Positions 49,904-57,242 of a stretch of 64,000 bases of DNA are shown here, one piece after another. Numbering within the stretch: position 1 is the first letter of the stretch; each line of letters opens with the position of its first letter. Under the pieces are notes generated by a model. It saw only the letters and a list, made by a program, of their open reading frames with translations, made no database searches and had not been told where the DNA came from. The DNA comes from CAWBBA01 sp963741625. Lineage in GTDB: Bacteria; Desulfobacterota; Desulfomonilia; Desulfomonilales; Desulfomonilaceae. The position numbers and the translations under genes were made by a program. The DNA is taken from NCBI GenBank assembly GCA_963741625.1, contig CAVUIT010000008.1, forward strand, positions 124,001-188,000, in the 5' to 3' direction.

Positions 49904-51655
49904 ATGATTTTTTCATTGGAAAGACGATTTCTGATTCTCCTCCTCCTGCCGGTGACAGTGATACTCCTAGTCGCGGGAGTTGCCGGTTTTCTCTATTCGC
50001 GAGGATTTCTTCTCGATCAATGGACTGTTTCCACAAGGCTGAAGTTGGAAAAGGCCGAGCACCAGATCGAGATGCAGCTAGAAGAGAAACTGGAGCTGAT
50101 CAGGCTCATTGGAAAAGCGGAGGAGATTCCGGATAACGATATTGTCAGGACATATCTTATTCAGCAACTCATAGGCAAGGACGGCGTTCGGTTTGTTGAC
50201 CTGGAACCGGTCGATGCCAAGGTCCTGGAAGATGCCAAAGAAGGAAAGACCCTAGAGAATTATTACCGAGGAGAAAATGGGCATGGCACGGGCTATGCCA
50301 CGGAAATGTGTGGTGACATCGGATTCTGTGCTCCGGTCATGGATCCGAACAGTCCGGACCGAACCCTCACAATCGTAAAACTCATAGGGGTTGATACAGA
50401 GTTTCCCAAGAGGCTCACCGTGAGGATCAGCTTCGATTCTTTCCTCAAACCAATAAAGGAAATGGCCCTCTGGGAAGGGAGCACCGCGTGCCTGGCCACG
50501 AGCACAGGTCAGCTACTGGCTCACACGGACAAGTCCTGGTCAAACAGAAAGAAGCTGGGCGAAAACGACAACGAAATAGAGAAAGACCTTCTCAAAGAGA
50601 TCCAGAATAATAAGCCCTTTGGGACGGTATTTGGAAAAGGCCATCCGCCTGAGGTCGTGGCCGGCTTTTACAGAATGCCGTTTATCAATTGGTACATGCT
50701 TCTCTTTTCCCGCGGCGAAGTAATCATGGCGCCCATCATACAGTTCAGGTTTTATTACACATTGGCGGGCTTCCTGGCCCTGGGGGTAATTCTCCTGTTG
50801 ATCCGGTTTACTACCCGCTCTGTCAGCCGTTCGGTAGCGGAGATATCCGCCGCGACGACGCTGGTCGAAAAGGGCGACTACACGGTAAAACTCCCGGAGG
50901 AGCGATCCGACGAGATAGGACAATTAAACCGCAGTTTTAACCACATGATCGAAGGACTGAGACAACGAGACTTGATCGAGCAAACCTTCGGCCGGTACGT
51001 AGACAAGAGCGTGGCCGAAGAGTTGATGAGCAAGCCTGAGGCTCTGAGGCTGGGAGGGGAAAAGAGAACGGTCACAATCATGATGTCCGACCTGCGAAAC
51101 TTTACGGCAACATCTGAAAAGCTACAGCCCGAAGAAGTCATCAAAATGCTGAACAGGTACTTCGCCCGAATGATAGCGGTCATCGAATGCTATAGAGGCA
51201 TCATCGTAGACTTTTACGGGGACTCGATTCTGGTCTTCTTCAACGGCATGGAGTCCGACATCGCTCTAAACGCTGTGGGGGCTGTGAAGTGCGCGGTTGA
51301 AATGCAACAGGAACTGGAAGGCTTTGTGAAAGAAAACGTCGCTCAAGGCCTGCCTGTGGTGGCAATGGGCATAGGGATACACACGGGCGAAGTCATCGTG
51401 GGCAACATTGGGACCGAAACCAGAGCGAAATACGGCATAGTCGGATCTAATGTGAACCTGACCGACCGGATTCAGTCCTCTGCAGCGGGCGGAAAAGTGG
51501 TAATTTCGGAAAAGACTTATGAGGTAATCGCGGACAAGGTCAAGATATCTCAACAATTCACAGTATGCCTCAAAGGCGTGGAAGAAGACCATACCCTTTA
51601 CGAGGTTGGTTCCGTCATGAGCCACTGGAGCTGCTTTCCGGTCAGTAAACGATAG
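49904..51655 (+). CDS. Membrane class III adenylate/guanylate cyclase with HAMP
   Basis: 583 aa. Helix 1 (9-30), periplasmic sensor domain to about 285, helix 2 (LAGFLALGVILLLIRF), HAMP (TRSVSRSVAEISAATTLVEKGDYTVKLPEERSDEIGQLNRSFNHMIEGL), then the catalytic domain: metal Asp residues in MSDLRNFTA and VDFYGDSILVFF, and transition-state Asn/Arg in GIVGSNVNLTDRIQS. Makes cAMP most likely, in response to a periplasmic signal; Crp/Fnr proteins would be possible targets. Stop overlaps the convergent MEMO gene by 14 bases. Confidence 0.9.
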   Translation: MIFSLERRFLILLLLPVTVILLVAGVAGFLYSRGFLLDQWTVSTRLKLEKAEHQIEMQLEEKLELIRLIGKAEEIPDNDIVRTYLIQQLIGKDGVRFVDLEPVDAKVLEDAKEGKTLENYYRGENGHGTGYATEMCGDIGFCAPVMDPNSPDRTLTIVKLIGVDTEFPKRLTVRISFDSFLKPIKEMALWEGSTACLATSTGQLLAHTDKSWSNRKKLGENDNEIEKDLLKEIQNNKPFGTVFGKGHPPEVVAGFYRMPFINWYMLLFSRGEVIMAPIIQFRFYYTLAGFLALGVILLLIRFTTRSVSRSVAEISAATTLVEKGDYTVKLPEERSDEIGQLNRSFNHMIEGLRQRDLIEQTFGRYVDKSVAEELMSKPEALRLGGEKRTVTIMMSDLRNFTATSEKLQPEEVIKMLNRYFARMIAVIECYRGIIVDFYGDSILVFFNGMESDIALNAVGAVKCAVEMQQELEGFVKENVAQGLPVVAMGIGIHTGEVIVGNIGTETRAKYGIVGSNVNLTDRIQSSAAGGKVVISEKTYEVIADKVKISQQFTVCLKGVEEDHTLYEVGSVMSHWSCFPVSKR

Positions 51656-52478
51656 CCGCGTACCCGACGAAGCTCGAGTCGGGCGCTACATCGTAACTTG
51701 TGTAGTATTCCAAGAGCTTCCCGCACGGAACGCCGTGGCGTGACATTGACGCAATCACCGAGGCAATCGGACCAGCGGAACATGTATTTTGTTTCGACCG
51801 CGCATCCTTCAACAGACCGTGGGCATCCATAGCCAGCGCCTTATTGATCAAGGACCGGTCGTTCTTCTCTTTTACCCATTGCACTGCCTCGGCCAAATTT
51901 CCTTTAGGCGTGAACCCATAATTGGGGCCGTAGTGCGTAAGGTCAGCGGAGCCGATGTACACTGCGGCAAGACCCTCTCCTTCAAGGAGCGCACCAACTG
52001 CCTCACCCAGCCGCACCGCCCTCTCTGAAGCCGGGGAATGTATTGCAATCACGGGGACTTCCGGAAAAAACCTGCGCACCAGGGGGAGCTGAATCTCCAC
52101 GGTATTGTCCGAAAAACTTCTATCTGCTTCCGCAACTTCACCTGCCGAGACCAATTTGCGGGAGGTTTCTGAATCCAGGGGTTGAGCCCCCAATGGGGTT
52201 TCCCAAGAGTCATCGGTGTAGATGATCGGTTGGTGTCCCTCTGCCAGATGTCCGCCATAGATCACGACCCGGTCCGCGCGCACAGATCCGGCAATGGTGC
52301 TCATCACACGGGCCGCGGCTCGTCCGGAGAAAAACCAGCCCGCGTGGGGCACGACTCCGCCCCTCCACATCCCCTTGGGCGGGGTGAATCCTTTCAAGAA
52401 TTCATCTATTTCTCGATTGCATTCATCGGCTGAACCAGGGTACCAGCCTCGTGGTAGGACTCTTTTTCGCATGGGCAT
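51642..52478 (-). CDS. MEMO1 family protein (AmmeMemoRadiSam system protein B)
   Basis: 278 aa from the ATG at 52478. Motifs PHAGWFFSGRAAARVM, IYGGHL, DNTVEIQLPLVRRFFPEVPVIAIH, IGSADLTHYGPNYGF and NTCSAGPIASVIAS are those of the MEMO fold (a non-haem-iron dioxygenase relative), with His and Cys at the expected places. In many anaerobes it co-occurs with an AMMECR1 protein and a radical SAM enzyme; neither is adjacent. Function in bacteria is unknown. Confidence 0.88.
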   Translation of the reverse strand: MPMRKRVLPRGWYPGSADECNREIDEFLKGFTPPKGMWRGGVVPHAGWFFSGRAAARVMSTIAGSVRADRVVIYGGHLAEGHQPIIYTDDSWETPLGAQPLDSETSRKLVSAGEVAEADRSFSDNTVEIQLPLVRRFFPEVPVIAIHSPASERAVRLGEAVGALLEGEGLAAVYIGSADLTHYGPNYGFTPKGNLAEAVQWVKEKNDRSLINKALAMDAHGLLKDARSKQNTCSAGPIASVIASMSRHGVPCGKLLEYYTSYDVAPDSSFVGYAAIVY

Positions 52479-52604
52479 TGTTTCAACCCCCACAATGATT
52501 CATGCCAAATTCTCCCCCCTTTCATAGTATAGGGACGTTGAAGGGATTTTGACAGCGGGCCAAAATTTGCGTCCGCGAAGGCCCACCGTGGCGCCTTTTT
52601 CTCC

Positions 52605-52676
52605 GTCATTCTCGCGAACGCGGGAATCCGGAGTTTACACCGCGGATCAAAGCCTGCCCCGGACTTAGATCCGGGG
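52605..52676. repeat. CCCCGGA...TCCGGGG and TCTCGCGAACGCGGGA repeats
   Basis: GTCATTCTCGCGAACGCGGG with AATCC (52605-52629) and CCCCGGACTTAGATCCGGGG (52657-52676); the second recurs at 54429-54453. Otherwise 52479-52841 contains no gene I can support. Confidence 0.6.
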
Positions 52677-52841
52677 TCCGGGCTGACGGTCCCATTCCCT
52701 CAAATCGAACATGAAACGTGGCAAATTTCTATATTATTGCCAAAACGATTATAGAGTGGTACGTGGTCAGAGGGCCTTTTATTGCATCCATTCACATGCA
52801 ATTCCCAACCGCCGGCGCCATAGTGCGAGGAGTTTATCGGC

Positions 52842-53699
52842 ATGAAGTACCGTTGGATCGTTTTGTGTCTTGTCACCATTCTCTCGACACCCGCGACCTT
52901 CTGCGCGGCCCAATTCAACTCGGCAATCGAGACGCAAGTGCTGAGAATATTCACTACGAAAAACTCGGCCTACTATCACAAGCCGTGGAAAAGCCCCGAC
53001 TTCACTAATGTTAAAGGCAGTGGCTTTTTCTTCAAAGATGAGAAAAATTTTCCCGGCCAGGAGGGCCTGATCCTCACAAACGCTCATGCCGTCTCGCTTG
53101 CGCAAAGCATTAAGGTCTCCAACGGCCGAGAGAAGAGACGCTATGAAGTAAAAAGCGTGGGAATATGCGATAGCGCGGATTTTGCCGTCCTGAAGATGGA
53201 GCCTGCCGAACTAGCCGACTACCAACAACGTAACGGCAAAATCGTCCCCTTGGATCTTGGTGACAGCGACAAGCTCCGCGTAGGCGACAAGGTCCTTGGA
53301 TGGGGGTACCCGTTGGGCGGCGAGCGGATCAGCAAGTCAGAACAAGGGGAAATCAGTCGAATCGAGGTCAATAAATATGCGTATTCGCAGGACCAATGGC
53401 TGATGGTTCAAGCATCGCTGCAGCAGAATCGAGGCAATTCGGGCGGACCCGTGCTCAAGGACAACGTGGTGGTTGGCATTAGCTTTCAGGGCATACAAAC
53501 CGGAGATCGCATCAATTATTTCATTCCCATCAACCTGGTGAAAGCGCTGTTACCGCTGATGGACAAGCAGGAGCAGATTCCCCGCTGGCGATACCAGATA
53601 CAGTTCATGTTTCCACGGTTGAAAGAGGTACTACCACCTTGGGCCCGATCAGGGCGGAATCCTGCTGGATTATATAGTTCCCGGCGGCGGTCCTCATGA
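52842..53699 (+). CDS. Trypsin-like (DegP/DegQ-type) serine protease, N-terminal part
   Basis: Signal peptide (MKYRWIVLCLVTILSTPATFCAAQ), then the protease domain: GSGFFF...GLILTNAHAVSLAQSIKV with catalytic His, CDSADFAVLKM with Asp, and QNRGNSGGPVLKDNVVVGISFQGI with Ser in GNSGG. Residues after about 265 (PPWARSGRN...) are out of frame; deleting one T of CCTTGGG near 53638 gives PPGPDQGGILLDYIVPGGGPHEFG running into the next entry. Periplasmic quality-control protease by family. Confidence 0.85.
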   Translation: MKYRWIVLCLVTILSTPATFCAAQFNSAIETQVLRIFTTKNSAYYHKPWKSPDFTNVKGSGFFFKDEKNFPGQEGLILTNAHAVSLAQSIKVSNGREKRRYEVKSVGICDSADFAVLKMEPAELADYQQRNGKIVPLDLGDSDKLRVGDKVLGWGYPLGGERISKSEQGEISRIEVNKYAYSQDQWLMVQASLQQNRGNSGGPVLKDNVVVGISFQGIQTGDRINYFIPINLVKALLPLMDKQEQIPRWRYQIQFMFPRLKEVLPPWARSGRNPAGLYSSRRRSS

Positions 53700-53724
53700 A
53701 TTCGGGCTCCGTGCGAATGACATA

Positions 53725-54348
53725 TTGGTGGAGATCGAGGGGCACGAGATTGACGACTTCGGTGAGATCTTCTTTCAGCCACTTGGTCAGAAGGTTTCCT
53801 TCAGCGAGGTCATCAACCGCAAGATGGTGGGCGATCCCCTGGTGGTGAAGGTCATCCGGGACGGGAAAACCATGGAAATCAGCGGCAAGGTGACAAAAGG
53901 CCTTCCCAGGCTCGTTTCCAAAATCTTCACCCGCGCAAATTACTTTATCTACGGCGGTATCGGATTTGTAGAGCTTACCCTGAACTGCATTGATAACCTG
54001 GGAAAATCAGGCGATCCCTTTCGGGCCAAGTACCTGGACCGTTTCCCGAAACGCCCGTACCAGAAGATCGTGATCGTTTCGGAAATATTCCCGGAATACG
54101 GCCTAGTGGACACTACCCCCTATCTGAAAAGGGTGACAAAGATCAACGGAGAGGAAATCCTGAATATCGACCACCTGTACCGCACCATCCAATCCCTGAC
54201 CAAACAAGGGGCGCAAAAGGCGCTTCTCGAGATCACCGAAAACGTTCAACTGCCTGTGGACCTCGCACACGCGCCGGCGCTGGACAAGGAAATCCAGGAG
54301 AAGTACGGAATCCTGTACATGAGGACACCGGGCGAGTTCTACAAATAG
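53725..54348 (+). CDS. PDZ-domain C-terminal part of the same protease
   Basis: LRANDILVEIEGHEIDDFGEIFF...KVSFSEVINRKMVGDPLVVKVIRDGKTMEISGKV is a PDZ domain, and VTKINGEEILNIDHLYRTIQSLTKQGAQKALLEI a second PDZ-like unit. The preceding codons (GGILLDYIVPGGGPHEFG) are open in this frame back to about 53640, so the start at 53725 is internal. Joined, the protease is about 500 aa with two PDZ domains. Confidence 0.8.
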   Translation: MVEIEGHEIDDFGEIFFQPLGQKVSFSEVINRKMVGDPLVVKVIRDGKTMEISGKVTKGLPRLVSKIFTRANYFIYGGIGFVELTLNCIDNLGKSGDPFRAKYLDRFPKRPYQKIVIVSEIFPEYGLVDTTPYLKRVTKINGEEILNIDHLYRTIQSLTKQGAQKALLEITENVQLPVDLAHAPALDKEIQEKYGILYMRTPGEFYK

Positions 54349-54428
54349 TAGTCATGGTGGTGCTCGGGCTCGGAGCGATCTTGTCGGTGGGACCGTCCCG
54401 CGCGTAACGCAAAATTGCCGTCATCCGT

Positions 54429-54551
54429 CACCCCGGACTGCGATCCGGGGTCCAGGAAATGGCGCGCAGGGACGCCCGCCGCTACCAAATCGTAGGCACC
54501 GGCGTCCCTGCCGGTGCTGGATTCCCGGTGGGACAGGCATCCTGCCTGTCT
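54429..54551. repeat. Cluster of dispersed palindromes
   Basis: CACCCCGGACTGCGATCCGG with GGTCC (54429-54453), GCACCGG...CCGGTGC (54496-54517), and GGTGGGACAGGCATCCTGCC with TGTC (54528-54551), followed by CGGGACGCCCATC direct repeats to 54600. No gene is visible in 54349-55014. Confidence 0.6.
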
Positions 54552-54897
54552 ATTGAGGACGGGCGGGACGCCCATCCCCACCGCGGGACGCCCATCCCCC
54601 AGGATATTGCTTTCCAGCGTTCCGCGGGATTTCACTCCACGTAATGACCCTGAGGGATGCGAGGTAGGTGTCCCCGGTGACTCACGTGTTTGAAAGCTGT
54701 TCGTATAAAGCCTACCTGGGAACTGCCGCAACCCTTCATTCCACTGTAAAGTCCCCTGCCGACTCCTTGTTCCAACCCCTACCGGTTTGTCCTTACCCAA
54801 CTTTTCAATGCGCCGCATGTAAAGCGGGCAGCTCTAATTATTGATGTACAACATTAAGAATTATCAAAAACCACCTGTAAATACTGCTTAATTTTTA

Positions 54898-54926
54898 TTG
54901 ACTAGTATGTTCCAATATGTTATAAA
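54898..54926 (+). promoter_or_regulatory. Strong sigma70-like promoter of the barrel protein gene
   Basis: TTGACT at 54898-54903, 17-base spacer, TATAAA at 54921-54926, within a locally AT-rich segment. The leader to the ATG at 55015 is about 80 bases. Confidence 0.7.
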
Positions 54927-55014
54927 CCTAATAGCCTACAAGGCTAATGTAAAACTTGATGTTCAGGGAGTTCCTTCCACAAACGGCCCAAGAAATCGAT
55001 CAAGGATTTTACAC

Positions 55015-56436
55015 ATGAAACTCCGCAAACATATATGCACTGCCGCCTTGCTAGGGGTAGCCCTCGCTTTCATCTCCGTCGGCACTACTGCCGTCGCTCA
55101 AGGATTGCAACCGCCCTTCATGGCACCCACACCGCCATCCCTGACCTATGGCGTCTTTTATTTCCAGGCCGGTGCCAAATACCGCAATCTTCATACCTTC
55201 ACAATGAACGTCTCGGGTGGGCCATCCAGCATTGTCGTGAGCACGGGCACTATTCCTTTCGGGCCTACAACCGCAGGTGATTTCGGCGTGGGGACAGGAA
55301 AAGACGGTTTTAAAGGAACCGGCTTCCCCCCTTTAACCTGGACGTATCAGAACGGCTCCATAAATACCACTCCGGCCCCGCCAGGCGTTGTGGTAAGTTG
55401 CGTGGGTCCCCCTCCTGGAACTTGTTCCCCGGCCGACGCGGCATTTGTTTATTCGCCTATTCAACCGGAACTTGGGCGGTTCGTGTTCCTGATCGGGGGC
55501 CTCGGAACTTGCTGTGATGGAACAACTGCTCCAGGGGAAATCGGCAGCTTCTCCATAGTCGATCCGACGACTCAGGTGGACAATCTTGCCAGCATTGCCG
55601 GTACCACGAAAGTAACGTTTACAGCCTCTATCCCCGACAGCCTGGCCTTCACGACAAATACCGGCGGCCTCGAACGGGTATTCGAAGGGGCGGTTGTCGG
55701 GCCCAGTTTGGAAATGGGGTATCAGTGGTCAAACTATTTTGACTTCTTTTACGGAATTTCCTGGTTCACGGCCAGCAATTCAATGAGTACGACAAGTGTC
55801 ATCCAGGGGACGGGAAGCCGGACGGCAATCATTGATACGTTCCCATTCCTTTCCGACGATCCTTCCGCATGGCCTGTGTTCAACTTCAATTCCTCGAATT
55901 CGGTGGTAAATGGGGACCCGACTTTCAATTACAGAATTGCTCCCAACGGTCCGGGTCAGGGAATATTCCCTAACCGTCAATTCGCCGCTGTGCCGGACGC
56001 AACTGTACCTACTGAAGACATCCAGGAAACCATCACCAACTCCGCTGAATTCACTCCTCTTGAAAACAGATTCGGCGCAAGAAGTTGGGCTCCATTATGG
56101 GGTCTTGGCCGTTTCGGAGCGATATTAGGCGGTGCGATCATTCCCACGTACTACAAAATTACCGGCTCCAGGACTGACATTGCTCTCGGCCCTGTGGACG
56201 GTGCGGTTCCTCCGGGAACGGTGTTGGCTGCTCCAGTCTTTGGAAACAAGGAATGGCGCACGCTTTACGGCGGGTTTGTCGGGGCCGACCTGTCATTGGG
56301 GAACACCGGGTACTTTCTGTATGGCAGCGTAGATTACATGTGGGCCAATAATCTGTCCGTTGATTTGGGTTCTGTAACGACAATTTTTAACCCGGGCGGT
56401 TTTACGGCCGGACTGAGCGCCGGTGTCCAATTTTAA
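55015..56436 (+). CDS. Predicted outer-membrane beta-barrel protein
   Basis: 473 aa from the ATG at 55015 (AAGGA eight bases upstream); the longer frame reads through the promoter. Signal MKLRKHICTAALLGVALAFISVGTTAVAQG, then a Gly/Ser/Thr/Pro-rich protein with amphipathic strands (GYQWSNYFDFFYGISWF; YGGFVGADLSLGNTGYFLYGSVDYMWANN) and the C-terminal ending AGVQF, terminal Phe. No known porin family recognised. CVGPPPGTC and GTCCDG could form external disulphides. Flanked by its own promoter and terminator. Confidence 0.7.
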   Translation: MKLRKHICTAALLGVALAFISVGTTAVAQGLQPPFMAPTPPSLTYGVFYFQAGAKYRNLHTFTMNVSGGPSSIVVSTGTIPFGPTTAGDFGVGTGKDGFKGTGFPPLTWTYQNGSINTTPAPPGVVVSCVGPPPGTCSPADAAFVYSPIQPELGRFVFLIGGLGTCCDGTTAPGEIGSFSIVDPTTQVDNLASIAGTTKVTFTASIPDSLAFTTNTGGLERVFEGAVVGPSLEMGYQWSNYFDFFYGISWFTASNSMSTTSVIQGTGSRTAIIDTFPFLSDDPSAWPVFNFNSSNSVVNGDPTFNYRIAPNGPGQGIFPNRQFAAVPDATVPTEDIQETITNSAEFTPLENRFGARSWAPLWGLGRFGAILGGAIIPTYYKITGSRTDIALGPVDGAVPPGTVLAAPVFGNKEWRTLYGGFVGADLSLGNTGYFLYGSVDYMWANNLSVDLGSVTTIFNPGGFTAGLSAGVQF

Positions 56437-56460
56437 CGATCCAGAGATGGGCTGAGAATA

Positions 56461-56488
56461 GGGCGACTTAAGGTCGCCCTTTTCTATT
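56461..56488 (+). terminator. Rho-independent terminator after the barrel gene
   Basis: GGGCGAC-TTAAG-GTCGCCC followed by TTTTCTATTTT, 24 bases after the stop. Confidence 0.9.
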
Positions 56489-56525
56489 TTGCCGGATTGT
56501 TCAGCTTGCTCCACTAAGTCCTCCG

Positions 56526-56916
56526 TTTCACAAATTCGGTGACATATTTCGGCCGAAGTAGTGGGACAGGCATCTCGCCTGTCATTTCTTGATCGACAGG
56601 CAAGATGCCTGTCCCACCAATACAGCGGTCTCGAACCCTTCAGGGTCCGTGCCAAGATGGTTGGTTGTCGTTTCCCCGTGGGTTTCACCCACGGCTACTC
56701 ATCGTGTTCCCCTTCAGGGAATCGTGCCGGCGATCTGACGGGCCGACAATTCGGTGAAGACTCTTGGCAATAGCTACCCTAGGGAAACACGTCAAAGTCC
56801 CCCTTTTCTAAAGGGGGATTTTCAATGGGCTTGTAGGGGCGAATGGCATTCGCCCAGGGCGACCACCGGTCGCCCCTACAGCACAATCCCCCCTTCCCCC
56901 CTTTAAAAAAGGGGGG
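56526..56916. repeat. Repeat-filled intergenic region (five units)
   Basis: 56526-56620: extended GTGGGACAGGCATC repeat sharing TTCACAAATTCGG...ACATATTTCGG with 35771. About 56633-56715: GTGGGTTTCACCCACGGCTA-type unit. 56795-56820: CCCCCTTTTCTAAAGGGGG. 56832-56880: TGTAGGGGCGA...TCGCCCCTACA. 56887-56916: CCCCCCTT...AAGGGGGG. No gene seen in 56437-56960. Confidence 0.65.
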
Positions 56917-56960
56917 TGAAGATAGGCTTACTTTAGCTCCTTTGAGAGCGGTATCCCTCC

Positions 56961-57242
56961 TCACCTACCCCTGAATTCGTGCGTCCGCTTCACATCCACC
57001 GATTCTCCGATTCCTTGTCTCCAATCAACAGGGATCTTCGAGACACCCTGACCTTCGCGGCGGTAAAGGAGAAAACCTTTCTCAAGACCGAATCGGTACA
57101 AGTCCCGAGTGATCGCGACATCGTCCCGGCAATACCGCTCGATCAGGTCCATCTTCCCTTCTCGGAACCATCGGGCAGCGTCCAGGCCGTGGCCGGATTT
57201 TTTCCTCCCTAGGGTGAATTCCGCCAGATGGTCCAGCTTCAA
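56961..57242 (-). CDS. C-terminal end of the helicase-exonuclease
   Basis: Read on from GALPNLDILLHVQAALGFRLKLDHLAEFTLGRKKSGHGLDAARWFREGKMDLIERYCRDDVAITRDLYRFGLEKGFLLY in this frame (open from about 57301). RYCRDDV supplies the exo III Tyr-x3-Asp of DEDDy exonucleases, so the catalytic set is complete only when this piece is joined. Not an independent gene; joined product about 1053 aa. Confidence 0.8.
   Translation of the reverse strand: MKLDHLAEFTLGRKKSGHGLDAARWFREGKMDLIERYCRDDVAITRDLYRFGLEKGFLLYRREGQGVSKIPVDWRQGIGESVDVKRTHEFRGR

Noticed and set aside
54898..55014. 39-codon extension of the second barrel protein
   Set aside because: It lies on the promoter; the signal peptide begins at 55015.
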